From Paenibacillus sp. USDA918EY (GTDB lineage Bacteria; Bacillota; Bacilli; Paenibacillales; Paenibacillaceae): a stretch of DNA of 64,000 nucleotides. The DNA lies in contig NZ_WTWY01000013.1 of the NCBI RefSeq assembly GCF_009870825.1, positions 93,359-157,358 on the forward strand, read 5' to 3'. The first letter of the stretch is position 1; each line of letters opens with the position of its first letter. The notes under the pieces were generated by a model. It was not told the origin of the DNA, did no database searches, and was given only the letters and a program-made list of their open reading frames with translations. Below are positions 55,575 through 64,000 of this stretch, piece after piece. Both the position numbers and the translations under genes were made by a program.

Positions 55575-56681
55575 ATGATAAATATCATTCTACTACATCA
55601 AACTGTTGCAGATGGGGATGCTATCGGAAATGATATTTCTGAAATGTTCCGGATCTTAAAGCAACAGGGATATCAAGTGTCGGTTTACTGTGAACATCAG
55701 CATTCAAATGGGGAAATGTGTTTTATTACTTATAATGAATTGTTAGACAAAATCAAGAATCCACACAATTTAATAATATATCACCATAGTATTTATTGGG
55801 AAAAAGGGGAGGAGATAATAAAAAAATCATTATGTAATGTGGTTGTTCGTTACCATAATATTACACCAAATTATTTTTTTGAAGAATATAGCAAAAGATA
55901 TTATGATACTACTACGAAAGGGCGAGAACAAACACGTCGTTTAGCAAGTTATAAAAGATTCAGATGGTTGAGTGATTCACTTTATAATAATAATGAGATT
56001 CTTGAATTAGGAGTGGATAAAACACAGACTTGTGTAATTCCACCATTTCATAAGATTGAGCTAGTAAGCCAAATAGAACCGGATTATATTACTCTTGATC
56101 TATTATTAAATAGTGATGATATAAATATACTATTTGTTAGTAGGGTAGCACCCAATAAAGGTCATTTAAATATTTGTTATGTTGCTAATAGCTATAAAAA
56201 AATATTTGGAGACAATTTCAAAGTATGGGTTGTTGGCGGTTTTGATGATGAATTGAGAAAATATAATGAGAGTATTTTTAGTCTCATTCATCAATTTAAT
56301 CTTGAGAATAATATTACATTTACTAAAAAAATATCACCAGAAGAACTTAAGTCATATTTTCTGGGGTGTGATATTTTTTTGTGTTTAAGTGAACATGAAG
56401 GTTTTGGTGTACCGTTGATTGAATCTCAATATTTTAATTTACCCGTTGTGGCAATAAGTTCATCTGCGGTGGATGAAACACTAGGAGAAAATCAACTTGT
56501 GTTTGACAATTTTAATGATGAATTAATTGCATCGGCTATTAACTTAATATCGAATAATAAACAAACCAGGGATTATCTTATATCTAAAGGTAAGGATAAC
56601 TACAATAATCGTTTTTCGCCGAAATTACTTGAAGAAAAGTTCATTGATTTTATAAAAACAATTGAGGAGACTTCACAATGA
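55575..56681 (+). CDS. Glycosyltransferase (GT4-like)
   Basis: 368 residues, GT-B fold. C-terminal donor-site pattern: FVSRVAPNKGHLNICYVANS, FLCLSEHEGFGVPLIESQYF and the E-x7-E arrangement typical of GT4 enzymes. There is no membrane segment; it acts at the cytoplasmic face. Its end overlaps the next gene by four nt. Donor and acceptor cannot be given from the sequence. Confidence 0.8.
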   Translation: MINIILLHQTVADGDAIGNDISEMFRILKQQGYQVSVYCEHQHSNGEMCFITYNELLDKIKNPHNLIIYHHSIYWEKGEEIIKKSLCNVVVRYHNITPNYFFEEYSKRYYDTTTKGREQTRRLASYKRFRWLSDSLYNNNEILELGVDKTQTCVIPPFHKIELVSQIEPDYITLDLLLNSDDINILFVSRVAPNKGHLNICYVANSYKKIFGDNFKVWVVGGFDDELRKYNESIFSLIHQFNLENNITFTKKISPEELKSYFLGCDIFLCLSEHEGFGVPLIESQYFNLPVVAISSSAVDETLGENQLVFDNFNDELIASAINLISNNKQTRDYLISKGKDNYNNRFSPKLLEEKFIDFIKTIEETSQ

Positions 56682-57721
56682 AAATAGCAATCGCCTCAGT
56701 TCAGGTTCCATTTATTAAAGGTGGAGCAGAGGTTCATGCTCATAATTTATGCAAAGAATTGATAATTAGGGGATATGAGGCAGATGTCGTAACAATTCCA
56801 TTCAAATGGTACCCAGCTTCCTCTATTGTTGATGGCATGCTAGCAGCCAAGCTATTAGATTTGTCAGAGGTAAATGGAAATAAAATTGATAAGGTGATAG
56901 CTCTAAAATTTCCTGCCTACTTATTAGAACACGAAAATAAAGTTGTATGGCTTCTCCATCAACATAGGCAGGCTTACGAATTATGGGGAACACCTTACGG
57001 CGATTTAGAAAACATGGAGGATGGGATTAGGGTAAGAGAAATGATAATCAATTCGGATACTTTAGCTTTGAAAGGGAGTTCTAAAGTTTTTGCGAATTCC
57101 AAAACTGTAGCTCAAAGATTAAAAGCATATAATAATGTTGATTCAATTCCTTTGTACCATCCTCCATCTAATTATGAAAAATTCTATTGTGACCAATTTG
57201 ATAATTATATTTTTTACCCTGGTCGTATTGACGAGATAAAGCGGCAACATCTATTAATTGAAGCCCTATCGTTCACCAATACGCCCATTAAAATTTTACT
57301 GGCAGGATCTATAGAAAATAAGTACGAAAAAAGGATTAATGATTTATTAACACAACATGACCTTAAAGATCGAGTGAAATTTGTTGGCTTCGTATCTGAA
57401 GAAGAAAAGCGAAATCTATATGCAAATGCACTAGCGGTTTATAATGGTCCCTATCAAGAGGATTATGGATACGTTACCTTAGAAGGCTTTTTCTCTGCAA
57501 AACCGGTTTTAACTCATTCAGATTCAGGCGGTCCATTAGAATTTGTACAAGATGAACAAAATGGCTTCATTACTGAACCTAGCCCATCCGCCATTGCAAA
57601 ACGGTTAGACGAACTATATAACAATAAGAATTTGGCGCGTGAAATGGGGAAGAATGGTAGAAAATTGATGGATGACTTAAACATAAATTGGGATTATGTG
57701 ATAAAGAGGTTGGTAGAATGA
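56678..57721 (+). CDS. Glycosyltransferase (GT4-like)
   Basis: 347 residues. N-terminal VPFIKGGAEVHAHNLCKELI is the usual GT4 acceptor-domain glycine motif, and the C-terminal half has YPGRIDEIKRQHLLIEAL and EDYGYVTLEGFFSAKPVL with the conserved Glu. Overlaps both neighbours by a few bases (ATGA-type junctions), so translation is coupled through the three glycosyltransferases. Confidence 0.85.
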   Translation: MKIAIASVQVPFIKGGAEVHAHNLCKELIIRGYEADVVTIPFKWYPASSIVDGMLAAKLLDLSEVNGNKIDKVIALKFPAYLLEHENKVVWLLHQHRQAYELWGTPYGDLENMEDGIRVREMIINSDTLALKGSSKVFANSKTVAQRLKAYNNVDSIPLYHPPSNYEKFYCDQFDNYIFYPGRIDEIKRQHLLIEALSFTNTPIKILLAGSIENKYEKRINDLLTQHDLKDRVKFVGFVSEEEKRNLYANALAVYNGPYQEDYGYVTLEGFFSAKPVLTHSDSGGPLEFVQDEQNGFITEPSPSAIAKRLDELYNNKNLAREMGKNGRKLMDDLNINWDYVIKRLVE

Positions 57722-59055
57722 GATTGGCATATTTTAGTCCGTTCCCTCCACAAAAAAGTGGAATTGCTGATTATTCTGAATATCTAGTGTCTTATTTATC
57801 GAAGCATGCTCATGTCGATTTATGGGTAGACAACATCGAGGTAAGTAATATCATCACGTCCAAGTATAATATATTCAATTATGTTGAGGATCCAACCTTA
57901 TTAGAAAACTTAAATGAATATGACTCCATAATCTATAACATTGGAAACAATCCCTATTATCATACAAATATGTATGATGTTTTTTTGAGATATAACGGCT
58001 TTGTTATTTTGCATGATTTTGTATTATATTACCTTATTACGGGATATTGTTTAGATTACTATTCAAGCAAGGAAATGTATTTAAGAGAATTCTACTATAA
58101 TTATGGTAATCAAGGAATTGCTTCGGGAACCGAGATATTAAAGAGCAGTACTCCGCCTTTAAGATATAGCTCACCTGAATCGTTTCCATTAAATAAACGT
58201 TTGATTGAGCAAGCCAAGGGGATATTCGTACATTCAAATTACACAAAAAAACTCATTATGGAGGTTAACGCAGAGGCTAGCTGTAAGGTTATTGATCAAA
58301 TTGGACCAACAATTACGAGTAAGCTCAGTAATGAAAACATTCGAAATTTGAGAGAAAAATATGGAGTGAAAGAAAACGAGTTAATCTTGGCCTCCTTTGG
58401 ATTTGTGTCTGAATCCAAGAGAGTCCATCAGGTTATTAAAGCATTAAATTCAATTAACTGTTCAAACTATAAATATATATTAGTTGGTGAAGGAGACTAC
58501 ATTGATAAATATCTGGATAAGTATCCAAAAGTTAAATCACAAGTGATCAAAACAGGGTTTACAACGATTGAGGAGTTCGACAATCTTATAGAAATTTCAG
58601 ATATTGTAATAAATTTAAGATATCCATACATGGGGGAGACCTCAGCTAGTTTAATCAGGGCTTTAATTTTTGGTAAGCCTTCAATTGTTTCTGACATAGG
58701 ATGGTTTTCAGAGCTTCCAGATCGGGCCGTTAAAAAGATTCCTGTTGATAATAACGAAGTTAGTAACCTAAAGGAGTGCATTAGCGAACTTATCCATAAC
58801 GTTTCAGTTAGAAGTGAATTAGCATCTCAAGCAGAGAAATATGCCGAGGAAAATCTGAATCCGAACAAAATAGCAAACGATATTATAGAATATATGCTCT
58901 TAGTGTTAGAAAAAGAAAAAGAAATTGATTTCGCTTTTAAATACTGTGACAAAATTAGCGCTAAATTACTTGATTTTGGCATAGAGGAGAACGATGAACG
59001 AATAATTGATCATTATTCACAAACTTTACTTGATATATTAAATATAAGAAAGTGA
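57718..59055 (+). CDS. Glycosyltransferase (GT4-like)
   Basis: 445 residues from the ATG overlapping the preceding stop (ATGA). N-terminal YFSPFPPQKSGIADYSEYL and C-terminal ASFGFVSESKRVHQVIKAL, then LRYPYMGETSASLIRALIFG with the conserved Glu, mark a GT-B enzyme like those that build mannan or rhamnan chains in S-layer and O-antigen loci. The frame is open further upstream, but that part lies inside the preceding gene. The last 60 residues form a helical tail. Confidence 0.85.
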   Translation: MRLAYFSPFPPQKSGIADYSEYLVSYLSKHAHVDLWVDNIEVSNIITSKYNIFNYVEDPTLLENLNEYDSIIYNIGNNPYYHTNMYDVFLRYNGFVILHDFVLYYLITGYCLDYYSSKEMYLREFYYNYGNQGIASGTEILKSSTPPLRYSSPESFPLNKRLIEQAKGIFVHSNYTKKLIMEVNAEASCKVIDQIGPTITSKLSNENIRNLREKYGVKENELILASFGFVSESKRVHQVIKALNSINCSNYKYILVGEGDYIDKYLDKYPKVKSQVIKTGFTTIEEFDNLIEISDIVINLRYPYMGETSASLIRALIFGKPSIVSDIGWFSELPDRAVKKIPVDNNEVSNLKECISELIHNVSVRSELASQAEKYAEENLNPNKIANDIIEYMLLVLEKEKEIDFAFKYCDKISAKLLDFGIEENDERIIDHYSQTLLDILNIRK

Positions 59056-59056
59056 G

Positions 59057-59983
59057 ATGGGGATCATTAGCGGGATTATCCTTCAGCGAACGTCTGAGAA
59101 TAAAAATAATAGTAGTGGTTTGGCCGCCCTTATAATTAGAGAAATGAGGCCCAAACAGTGGTCGAAAAATTTCCTTGTTTTTGCGGCACTAATATTTAGT
59201 ATCGATAAGATTGATGTCTATATGGGATTGAGATCTTTTGTAGGTTTTGTGTGTTTTTGCATTGTATCGAGTTGTGTTTATATCTTCAATGATTTCATGG
59301 ATCGTGAGGTAGATCGGCTGCACCCTATTAAAAAGGAAAGGCCAATTGCCTCTGGAGCATTAAATCCATATTTTGCACTTATTGTTGGAATTCTAATCCT
59401 AGCTTTAGGGTTATCGTCTGCAATTTATGTGAATGGTTTGTTCGGAATTATTATAGGATGCTATTTTTTGATAAATATAGCTTATTCTATAAAAATTAAG
59501 CATATTGTTATACTTGATGTAATGACCATAGCACTTGGATTTGTCTTAAGAGCAGTCGGCGGGGCAGTTGTAATTGGGGTTCAAACGACTCCGTGGTTCT
59601 TAGTGTGTATCATGCTTTTAGCATTATTTCTTGCCATAAATAAAAGAAGAAATGAACTGATTATTCTTGAGAAAAGCAGCAATCATCATAGGAAAGTCTT
59701 AGATAATTACTCAATTCAATTCATAGATCAGATGAATTCACTTGTTACTACTGCTACGGTTGTAAGTTACGCCTTATTTACTTTCACTTCTGGAAGAACA
59801 GTACAGTTGATGTGGACCATTCCATTTGTTCTTTACGGTGTATTCCGTTATTTATATTTAATTTATTTGAAAAATGAGGGGGGAAGCCCTGATAAACTCC
59901 TATTTAAAGATCGACACTTACTTATTACTGTTGTTTTATATACTATTACAACCATTTTAATATTATTACTATTCGAAAAATAG
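59057..59983 (+). CDS. UbiA-family polyprenyl-phosphate phosphoribosyltransferase-like membrane protein
   Basis: 308 residues with about nine membrane helices. The first Asp-rich motif is IFNDFMDREVDRLHP (near 76-90, NDxxDxxxD), followed by KKERPIASGAL; the second is ILDVMTIALGFVLRAVGGA (near 152), and LALFLAINKRRNEL follows. This set, especially RPIASG, LRAVGG and the K-R-x-E-L stretch, is that of decaprenyl-phosphate 5-phosphoribosyltransferase (mycobacterial Rv3806c) rather than quinone or heme prenyltransferases. The expected reaction joins polyprenyl phosphate to PRPP to give polyprenyl-phosphoryl-5-phosphoribose. The next genes could process and use that lipid. Confidence 0.8.
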   Translation: MGIISGIILQRTSENKNNSSGLAALIIREMRPKQWSKNFLVFAALIFSIDKIDVYMGLRSFVGFVCFCIVSSCVYIFNDFMDREVDRLHPIKKERPIASGALNPYFALIVGILILALGLSSAIYVNGLFGIIIGCYFLINIAYSIKIKHIVILDVMTIALGFVLRAVGGAVVIGVQTTPWFLVCIMLLALFLAINKRRNELIILEKSSNHHRKVLDNYSIQFIDQMNSLVTTATVVSYALFTFTSGRTVQLMWTIPFVLYGVFRYLYLIYLKNEGGSPDKLLFKDRHLLITVVLYTITTILILLLFEK

Positions 59984-59991
59984 GAGAGGTT

Positions 59992-61836
59992 ATGAAAGAA
60001 ACTCTAAGGAATGCAAAAAGTAAACCATTTCTGTTCATTCTCACAGCTTTTTTTACTTTGTTTATAGTGATATATGCTTTGTATTCTAAGCCTGTAATTA
60101 CGGGAGATGGTCGAGAGTATTTGGGGATGACGATTTCATTTGTTCAACATTTATCTCCCGAATTAAAAGAAAGCGATATTTTAGTCAGAAAAGTAATTGA
60201 AAGCAAAAATCAAATAAACTTCCCTGAAAACTCTGAGTATCTTGGCTACTATCAAAGTTTGAAAGGAGAGATGTTCTCTTACCACTTTTGGTTCTATTCT
60301 TTATTAAATACTCCTGTTTTTATTGTAATGAAATTATTACATATAAATGAGCTGAAGTCCTTTCAATTAACAAATTGTTTGTTGTATGTTCTATTATGTA
60401 TCAAAATATTAAACACTAAAGTGTTAACTAATAAAGTGAGGCTATTTTTTTTGATAGCTTCTTTTTTAAGCCCCATTGTCCTATATTTTAAATGGACACA
60501 CACTGAGGTATATAGTTATGTTTTTTTATTTCTCGGCTTAATAGCCTTCTTAGAACGTAGTAAAAAGATGGCAATGCTTTATGTGTCTCTAGCGGCTCTT
60601 CAGAACCCAGCCATCTCAATAGTTGCGATATATTTTTTGGTTCATGAATTGCTACTTATCAGAAAGTCTATTTTCAAAAATAAGGAGATACTAACGAGAT
60701 ACTTACTACTAGGTGTTATTTCTTCTCTAAATATTCTGCCATATTTATTTTATTGGATTCACTTTAGAAAGTTCAGTATGATAACGGCTAGTGGCTATTC
60801 TTCTTTGACGTTCTTTTCAACAAAAAAAGTTTGGAGTTTATTTTTTGACTTAAACTATGGACTCATTGTTTATGTTCCAATACTACTGATTTTATTAGTC
60901 ATTGCTTTGCTCAAAATAGAAAAATTAGCTTGGATATCTTTGGTTATAGTTTTATTGGTGGCGGCAGTAGATGCAACACAATTAAATTGGAATTCTGGCA
61001 TGATGTATATCAATCGCTATTCAGTATGGTTAATTCCCTTCCTTTTGTTTGGTTGCATACACATGTTAAATAAATACAATACGAGAAAAATATTATCGTT
61101 AATTTTAGTACTATGTATAACAACTGGGTTAACAACATTTATCTGCTTCAAAGAGTACGACTATTCGAATTACATGAAATTCAGCCCTATTGCTAAATTC
61201 ATAATTTCTAAATTTCCAGGAATATACAATCCAGAATACGAAACGTTTATAGAACGCGCTCAAGGTCATGAGGGAATCAGTAAAGATGATTTCCCACTAA
61301 CTATGGTAAATACTGAGGGAGTTCGCAAAATTCTAGAGATAAATTCTGAAACAAGTGAAATGAGATATGTAAATAGTTCAGCTAATTTTAAGGCAAGTAG
61401 AGACATTTTTTATATTTCAAAAATGTATGCCAACAAGGATATTTTTGTTAGTGATATTGAGGCTGCTTTTGGAAGAGGTTGGCATTCATTAGAATCAAAT
61501 CAAACACATTATCGTTGGACAGATGAAAGTTCTATTCTAAGAATCAAATACGAAAACAGTCATGAAGTAACTTTAGATCTTAAAATGCGAAGTTTTTTTC
61601 GTGACAGACATTGCAAAATATTTGTAAATGGTGCTCTTGTGCATGAAGAACTAATTTCTTCTGATCATGATGAGAATATAGCAATTAATGTTTATCTAGC
61701 TAAGGGGCTTAATACAATAAAGATAGAATCCACCAACGGAGCTGACAAACCTAGTGAAGTTTTGGGCTCCCTTGATTCAAGAGCTCTTAGTTTCAGTATT
61801 AGCTCGTTTAATATTATAAATAAGGGAGTGAACTAA
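59992..61836 (+). CDS. Polytopic GT-C-type glycosyltransferase candidate with C-terminal beta domain
   Basis: 614 residues with GGAGAGG just before the ATG. About eleven hydrophobic segments cover residues 12-390. The first outside loop has TGDGREYLGM near 36, an acidic motif like the catalytic one of GT-C enzymes (ArnT, PMT, arabinosyltransferases) that use lipid-linked sugars. The last 150 residues (LDLKMRSFFRDRHCKIFVNG) look like an extracytoplasmic beta-sandwich, possibly carbohydrate-binding. It sits between the phosphoribosyltransferase-like gene and a flippase-like gene, so it may transfer a pentose from polyprenyl phosphate to the glycan. No close family was recognised; function is inferred. 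Confidence 0.6.
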   Translation: MKETLRNAKSKPFLFILTAFFTLFIVIYALYSKPVITGDGREYLGMTISFVQHLSPELKESDILVRKVIESKNQINFPENSEYLGYYQSLKGEMFSYHFWFYSLLNTPVFIVMKLLHINELKSFQLTNCLLYVLLCIKILNTKVLTNKVRLFFLIASFLSPIVLYFKWTHTEVYSYVFLFLGLIAFLERSKKMAMLYVSLAALQNPAISIVAIYFLVHELLLIRKSIFKNKEILTRYLLLGVISSLNILPYLFYWIHFRKFSMITASGYSSLTFFSTKKVWSLFFDLNYGLIVYVPILLILLVIALLKIEKLAWISLVIVLLVAAVDATQLNWNSGMMYINRYSVWLIPFLLFGCIHMLNKYNTRKILSLILVLCITTGLTTFICFKEYDYSNYMKFSPIAKFIISKFPGIYNPEYETFIERAQGHEGISKDDFPLTMVNTEGVRKILEINSETSEMRYVNSSANFKASRDIFYISKMYANKDIFVSDIEAAFGRGWHSLESNQTHYRWTDESSILRIKYENSHEVTLDLKMRSFFRDRHCKIFVNGALVHEELISSDHDENIAINVYLAKGLNTIKIESTNGADKPSEVLGSLDSRALSFSISSFNIINKGVN

Positions 61837-61855
61837 AATTAATCCATCTTATCTT

Positions 61856-62200
61856 ATGGTCGTTATTTCCATAATACTAAGCTCATTAGGACAAATAACC
61901 ATGAAATTAGGTACTACTAAATTAATAAATTCACAGTTTTCTACTATTTACGAAAAGTTGTTTGTATACTTCACAAATTCATATGTACTTCTCGGTGTCT
62001 TCTTATACGGAATATCAGCATTGGTTTGGGTGTTGGCAATAGCCAGATTACCCTTGTCAGTTGCGTATCCAATGGTTGCCCTTGGCTATGTACTTGTTTG
62101 CATTAGTTCAGCATTCTTGTTTCATGAAGGATTTAATATGTATAAATTTGCTGGAATTATTTTAATTATTGCAGGGGTTTTGTGTATATCTAGATCATAA
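61856..62200 (+). CDS. Small EamA/SMR-type membrane protein, candidate lipid-sugar flippase
   Basis: 114 residues from the first ATG, four hydrophobic helices. The start ISIILSSLGQITMKLGTTKL and the region VLAIARLPLSVAYPMVALGY are typical of the short drug/metabolite transporters, including ArnE/ArnF, which flip polyprenyl-phosphate sugars. The ATG has no ribosome site nearby; an in-frame ATT at 61838 lies nine nt after GGGAG and two nt after the preceding stop, and would add INPSYL, making a better first helix. Context favours a flippase for the lipid-linked pentose (inference). Confidence 0.7.
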   Translation: MVVISIILSSLGQITMKLGTTKLINSQFSTIYEKLFVYFTNSYVLLGVFLYGISALVWVLAIARLPLSVAYPMVALGYVLVCISSAFLFHEGFNMYKFAGIILIIAGVLCISRS

Positions 62201-62225
62201 ATTAATATTACTTGGGGGATCTTCA

Positions 62226-62648
62226 ATGATTTCAATAGTTCCTTTTATAGGATGGCTTTTTTCGGGATGTTTAAAGTTTTTAATTAATTATGTTCGATTC
62301 GGTCAAAAGGCAAAAGAAATGGTCGGAAATGGGGGATTTCCGAGCACTCACACAACAATTGTTGTCTCAACCCTAACGGTAATAGGTTTGAAAGATGGGA
62401 TATATTCTGATTTGTTTGGTCTTGGAGTTTGTGTTTGTGTAATTATAATTATAGACGCTCTAGGAATTAGGAAGGCATTGGGTCACCATGCTAGGAGTAT
62501 CAATAACTTAAACAAAATATTCAGTGTTGCAGATAAAAATCATAGGGAGAAACAAGGACATACAAAATTGGAGGTTTTAGGAGGCGCAGTCTTTGGAGTA
62601 TTAATTGGTTGCGCTTATTTTTTAATATTAAATCAGTTTTTCCTTTAA
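62226..62648 (+). CDS. Divergent PAP2 family protein (DUF212 type), candidate lipid phosphatase
   Basis: 140 residues. ATG after GGGGGA, six nt away; the open frame upstream to 62169 is not used. The pattern MVGNGGFPSTHTTIVVSTLT and IIIIDALGIRKALGHHARSI, with four hydrophobic segments, fits the divergent PAP2 family (YuiD-like). In mycobacteria a PAP2 protein next to the phosphoribosyltransferase removes the 5-phosphate from decaprenyl-phosphoryl-phosphoribose; here the same step is proposed for this protein, although the two phosphatase types are only distantly related. Confidence 0.75.
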   Translation: MISIVPFIGWLFSGCLKFLINYVRFGQKAKEMVGNGGFPSTHTTIVVSTLTVIGLKDGIYSDLFGLGVCVCVIIIIDALGIRKALGHHARSINNLNKIFSVADKNHREKQGHTKLEVLGGAVFGVLIGCAYFLILNQFFL

Positions 62649-62684
62649 GGGATGCAACAAGATTATGTCGGAAGGTGAGTAATT

Positions 62685-64000
62685 TTGAACAGATTAAATG
62701 ATAGTAAGGGATTACGTCTATGTTACTGTTTCATATTTGTACTTACTTATACTTTTGGTCGCTATTTATTATATAATGTTAAGGGGCTTCGGATTGATGG
62801 CATTACTTTCATAAGTGGTTTCATAAGTGATATTCTTTTTTGTCTTTTTATTTTAGGGATAGTCTATCTTACTTCTAAAATTCTTAAAATAATTCCATAT
62901 TTTGTTTTGTTTTTCCTGGTGTTCTTCCATTTAGCTAATATTGAATACATATATGCTATGGATGGATTAATAAACTTACATGATTTTGTTTTCCTAGGAG
63001 ATAAAGAATTCATCTCAGGTTCCTTAACTCACGTCTCCTTTCCAATTTATAGTTTGGTTTTGTTTGTTACTGCACTAATTGTATTATTAGGCTTGAAGAA
63101 ACATACTATTACAAGTAAGAAGTTATTTTTTATGTCAGGTATTTTTGGGTTGCTATTTTTTATTTCGCTCACTCTTTTTGGTGATGGATGGCAGAGCAGC
63201 AACTTCGTAAGTGCATCCATATCTAATAGTGTTCATTTCAATACTGCTTCTGCAGTTAATTTGAATGAAGTCCCTAACGAGCTTATTGAAGAAGTGACCA
63301 AATCAGGAGTAGTAGGCGAAGGGAAACCATTAATTGATTTAGCTAAAAAGAAAAATGTCATCTTGGTAGTAATGGAAGGGATACCAGGAGTTTATTTACC
63401 TGAAAACCAGAATTTTTTTGGTATAAAGAATAAAGTAACTCTTGAGAGTTTGCAAGAAATTAAGGATCATTCTATTATCGTACCTAATTTCATGACTCAT
63501 AATAACCAAACGATAAGAGGGCTTTATTCAATTTTAAGCGGAGAATATCCTAAATTAGATTCATCTACACCAAAAGCCTATGAATATCTTCAGAATGAAA
63601 ATAGCAAACAAAGAATGCTGCCTAGCGAAATGGGTAAAATTGGATATAATACGGCATATATTCAAGCAGCTCCTTTAGAATTTATGTCGAAGGATAGATT
63701 TATGCAAAAAAGTGGATTCAATACTATTATAGGGTCAGAGGGCTTTACCAATAATTATATTCCTTTTGGGTGGGGAGCTGACGATAGAACCTTTTTTGAG
63801 CAATCCTTGAACTATATTGATACTATTAATCAAAAAGGAAAACCATGGTTTGTGACGCTTTTAACAGTAGGTACTCACCACCCTTACGCAGTTCCAGATG
63901 ATTTAGCAGCACAATATAAAGACAGAAAGGATGCAGCAGTTAAATATTTGGATCAATCACTAAAGGAATTCATACAAGGTGTGCAAAACTCTGAATATGC
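62685..64000 (+). CDS. LTA-synthase/sulfatase-like membrane protein (C-terminus off the window)
   Basis: The frame begins at TTG 62685, with GGAAGGTGAG upstream, and is open to the right edge (438 codons visible). Four or five membrane helices occupy about residues 10-175. The alkaline-phosphatase-fold domain then starts with NVILVVMEGIPGVYLPE (near 225), has the probable nucleophile Thr in THNNQTIRGLYSILSGEYP (near 275) and TVGTHHPYAVPDD (near 405). It belongs with LtaS-type glycerolphosphate transferases and related phosphoglycerol or phosphoethanolamine transferases. It lies at the end of the lipid-pentose group and may add a phosphate-containing decoration to the exported glycan. Confidence 0.8.
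   Translation, partial: MNRLNDSKGLRLCYCFIFVLTYTFGRYLLYNVKGLRIDGITFISGFISDILFCLFILGIVYLTSKILKIIPYFVLFFLVFFHLANIEYIYAMDGLINLHDFVFLGDKEFISGSLTHVSFPIYSLVLFVTALIVLLGLKKHTITSKKLFFMSGIFGLLFFISLTLFGDGWQSSNFVSASISNSVHFNTASAVNLNEVPNELIEEVTKSGVVGEGKPLIDLAKKKNVILVVMEGIPGVYLPENQNFFGIKNKVTLESLQEIKDHSIIVPNFMTHNNQTIRGLYSILSGEYPKLDSSTPKAYEYLQNENSKQRMLPSEMGKIGYNTAYIQAAPLEFMSKDRFMQKSGFNTIIGSEGFTNNYIPFGWGADDRTFFEQSLNYIDTINQKGKPWFVTLLTVGTHHPYAVPDDLAAQYKDRKDAAVKYLDQSLKEFIQGVQNSEY

Overview
The window looks like a chromosomal piece of a motile, Gram-positive Paenibacillus-type Firmicute. Evidence: strong AGGAGG-type ribosome binding sites with many GTG/TTG starts, a yhbD-bactofilin operon, an ftsEX / M23 hydrolase / ctpB / minJ-like block, a motAB pair with a SigD-type promoter, uvrBA with a LexA-like box, and copper-amine-oxidase-type 'stalk' and RCC1/X2 surface proteins. 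No rRNA, tRNA, IS element, phage or CRISPR array was seen.

Layout. (1) 1-2265: left-truncated secreted RCC1 / Ig-like / X2 protein, minus strand. (2) 2778-9280: mannose-type sugar block with a divergent AraC regulator, a two-part phosphomannose isomerase-like protein, an atypical ROK protein and a GH38 alpha-mannosidase. (3) 9603-13335: yhbD, two bactofilins and an MFS exporter; the yhbD promoter has a MerR-style layout with a palindrome in a 19-nt spacer. (4) 13446-21627: 51-aa acidic protein, Sfp-type phosphopantetheinyl transferase, then a 2287-aa NRPS (partial C-A-T-C-A-T-reductase) preceded by a cyclic-di-GMP-I riboswitch and an intrinsic terminator. A STAS-like protein and a short MCP follow behind their own promoter. 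(5) 23597-32786: envelope and division genes: VanW/G5 protein, divergent ftsE-ftsX-M23 hydrolase-ctpB, a MinJ-like PDZ protein and convergent motAB. (6) 32961-37966: uvrB-uvrA. (7) 38343-44978: small membrane protein, HtrA-like protease, stalk-domain protein, U32 family protein. (8) 45120-64000: surface glycan locus, strongly A/T-rich from about 48.6 kb on: gtaB, a Wzy_C/WaaL-type ligase, ManC, Gmd, a Wzm/Wzt exporter, a coiled-coil methyltransferase, four soluble glycosyltransferases, then a set resembling polyprenyl-phosphoryl-pentose metabolism (UbiA-type phosphoribosyltransferase, GT-C enzyme, SMR-type flippase candidate, divergent PAP2 phosphatase) and a right-truncated LTA-synthase-like protein.

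How it fits together. The glycan locus reads as an ABC-exported, chain-terminated polymer partly built from GDP-mannose-derived sugars and perhaps decorated outside the membrane from a lipid-linked pentose. The two observations most worth following are the c-di-GMP riboswitch in front of a reductase-terminated dipeptide NRPS, and the mycobacterial-style lipid-phosphoribose genes inside a Firmicute export locus. All functions are read from motifs by eye; no database search was run.
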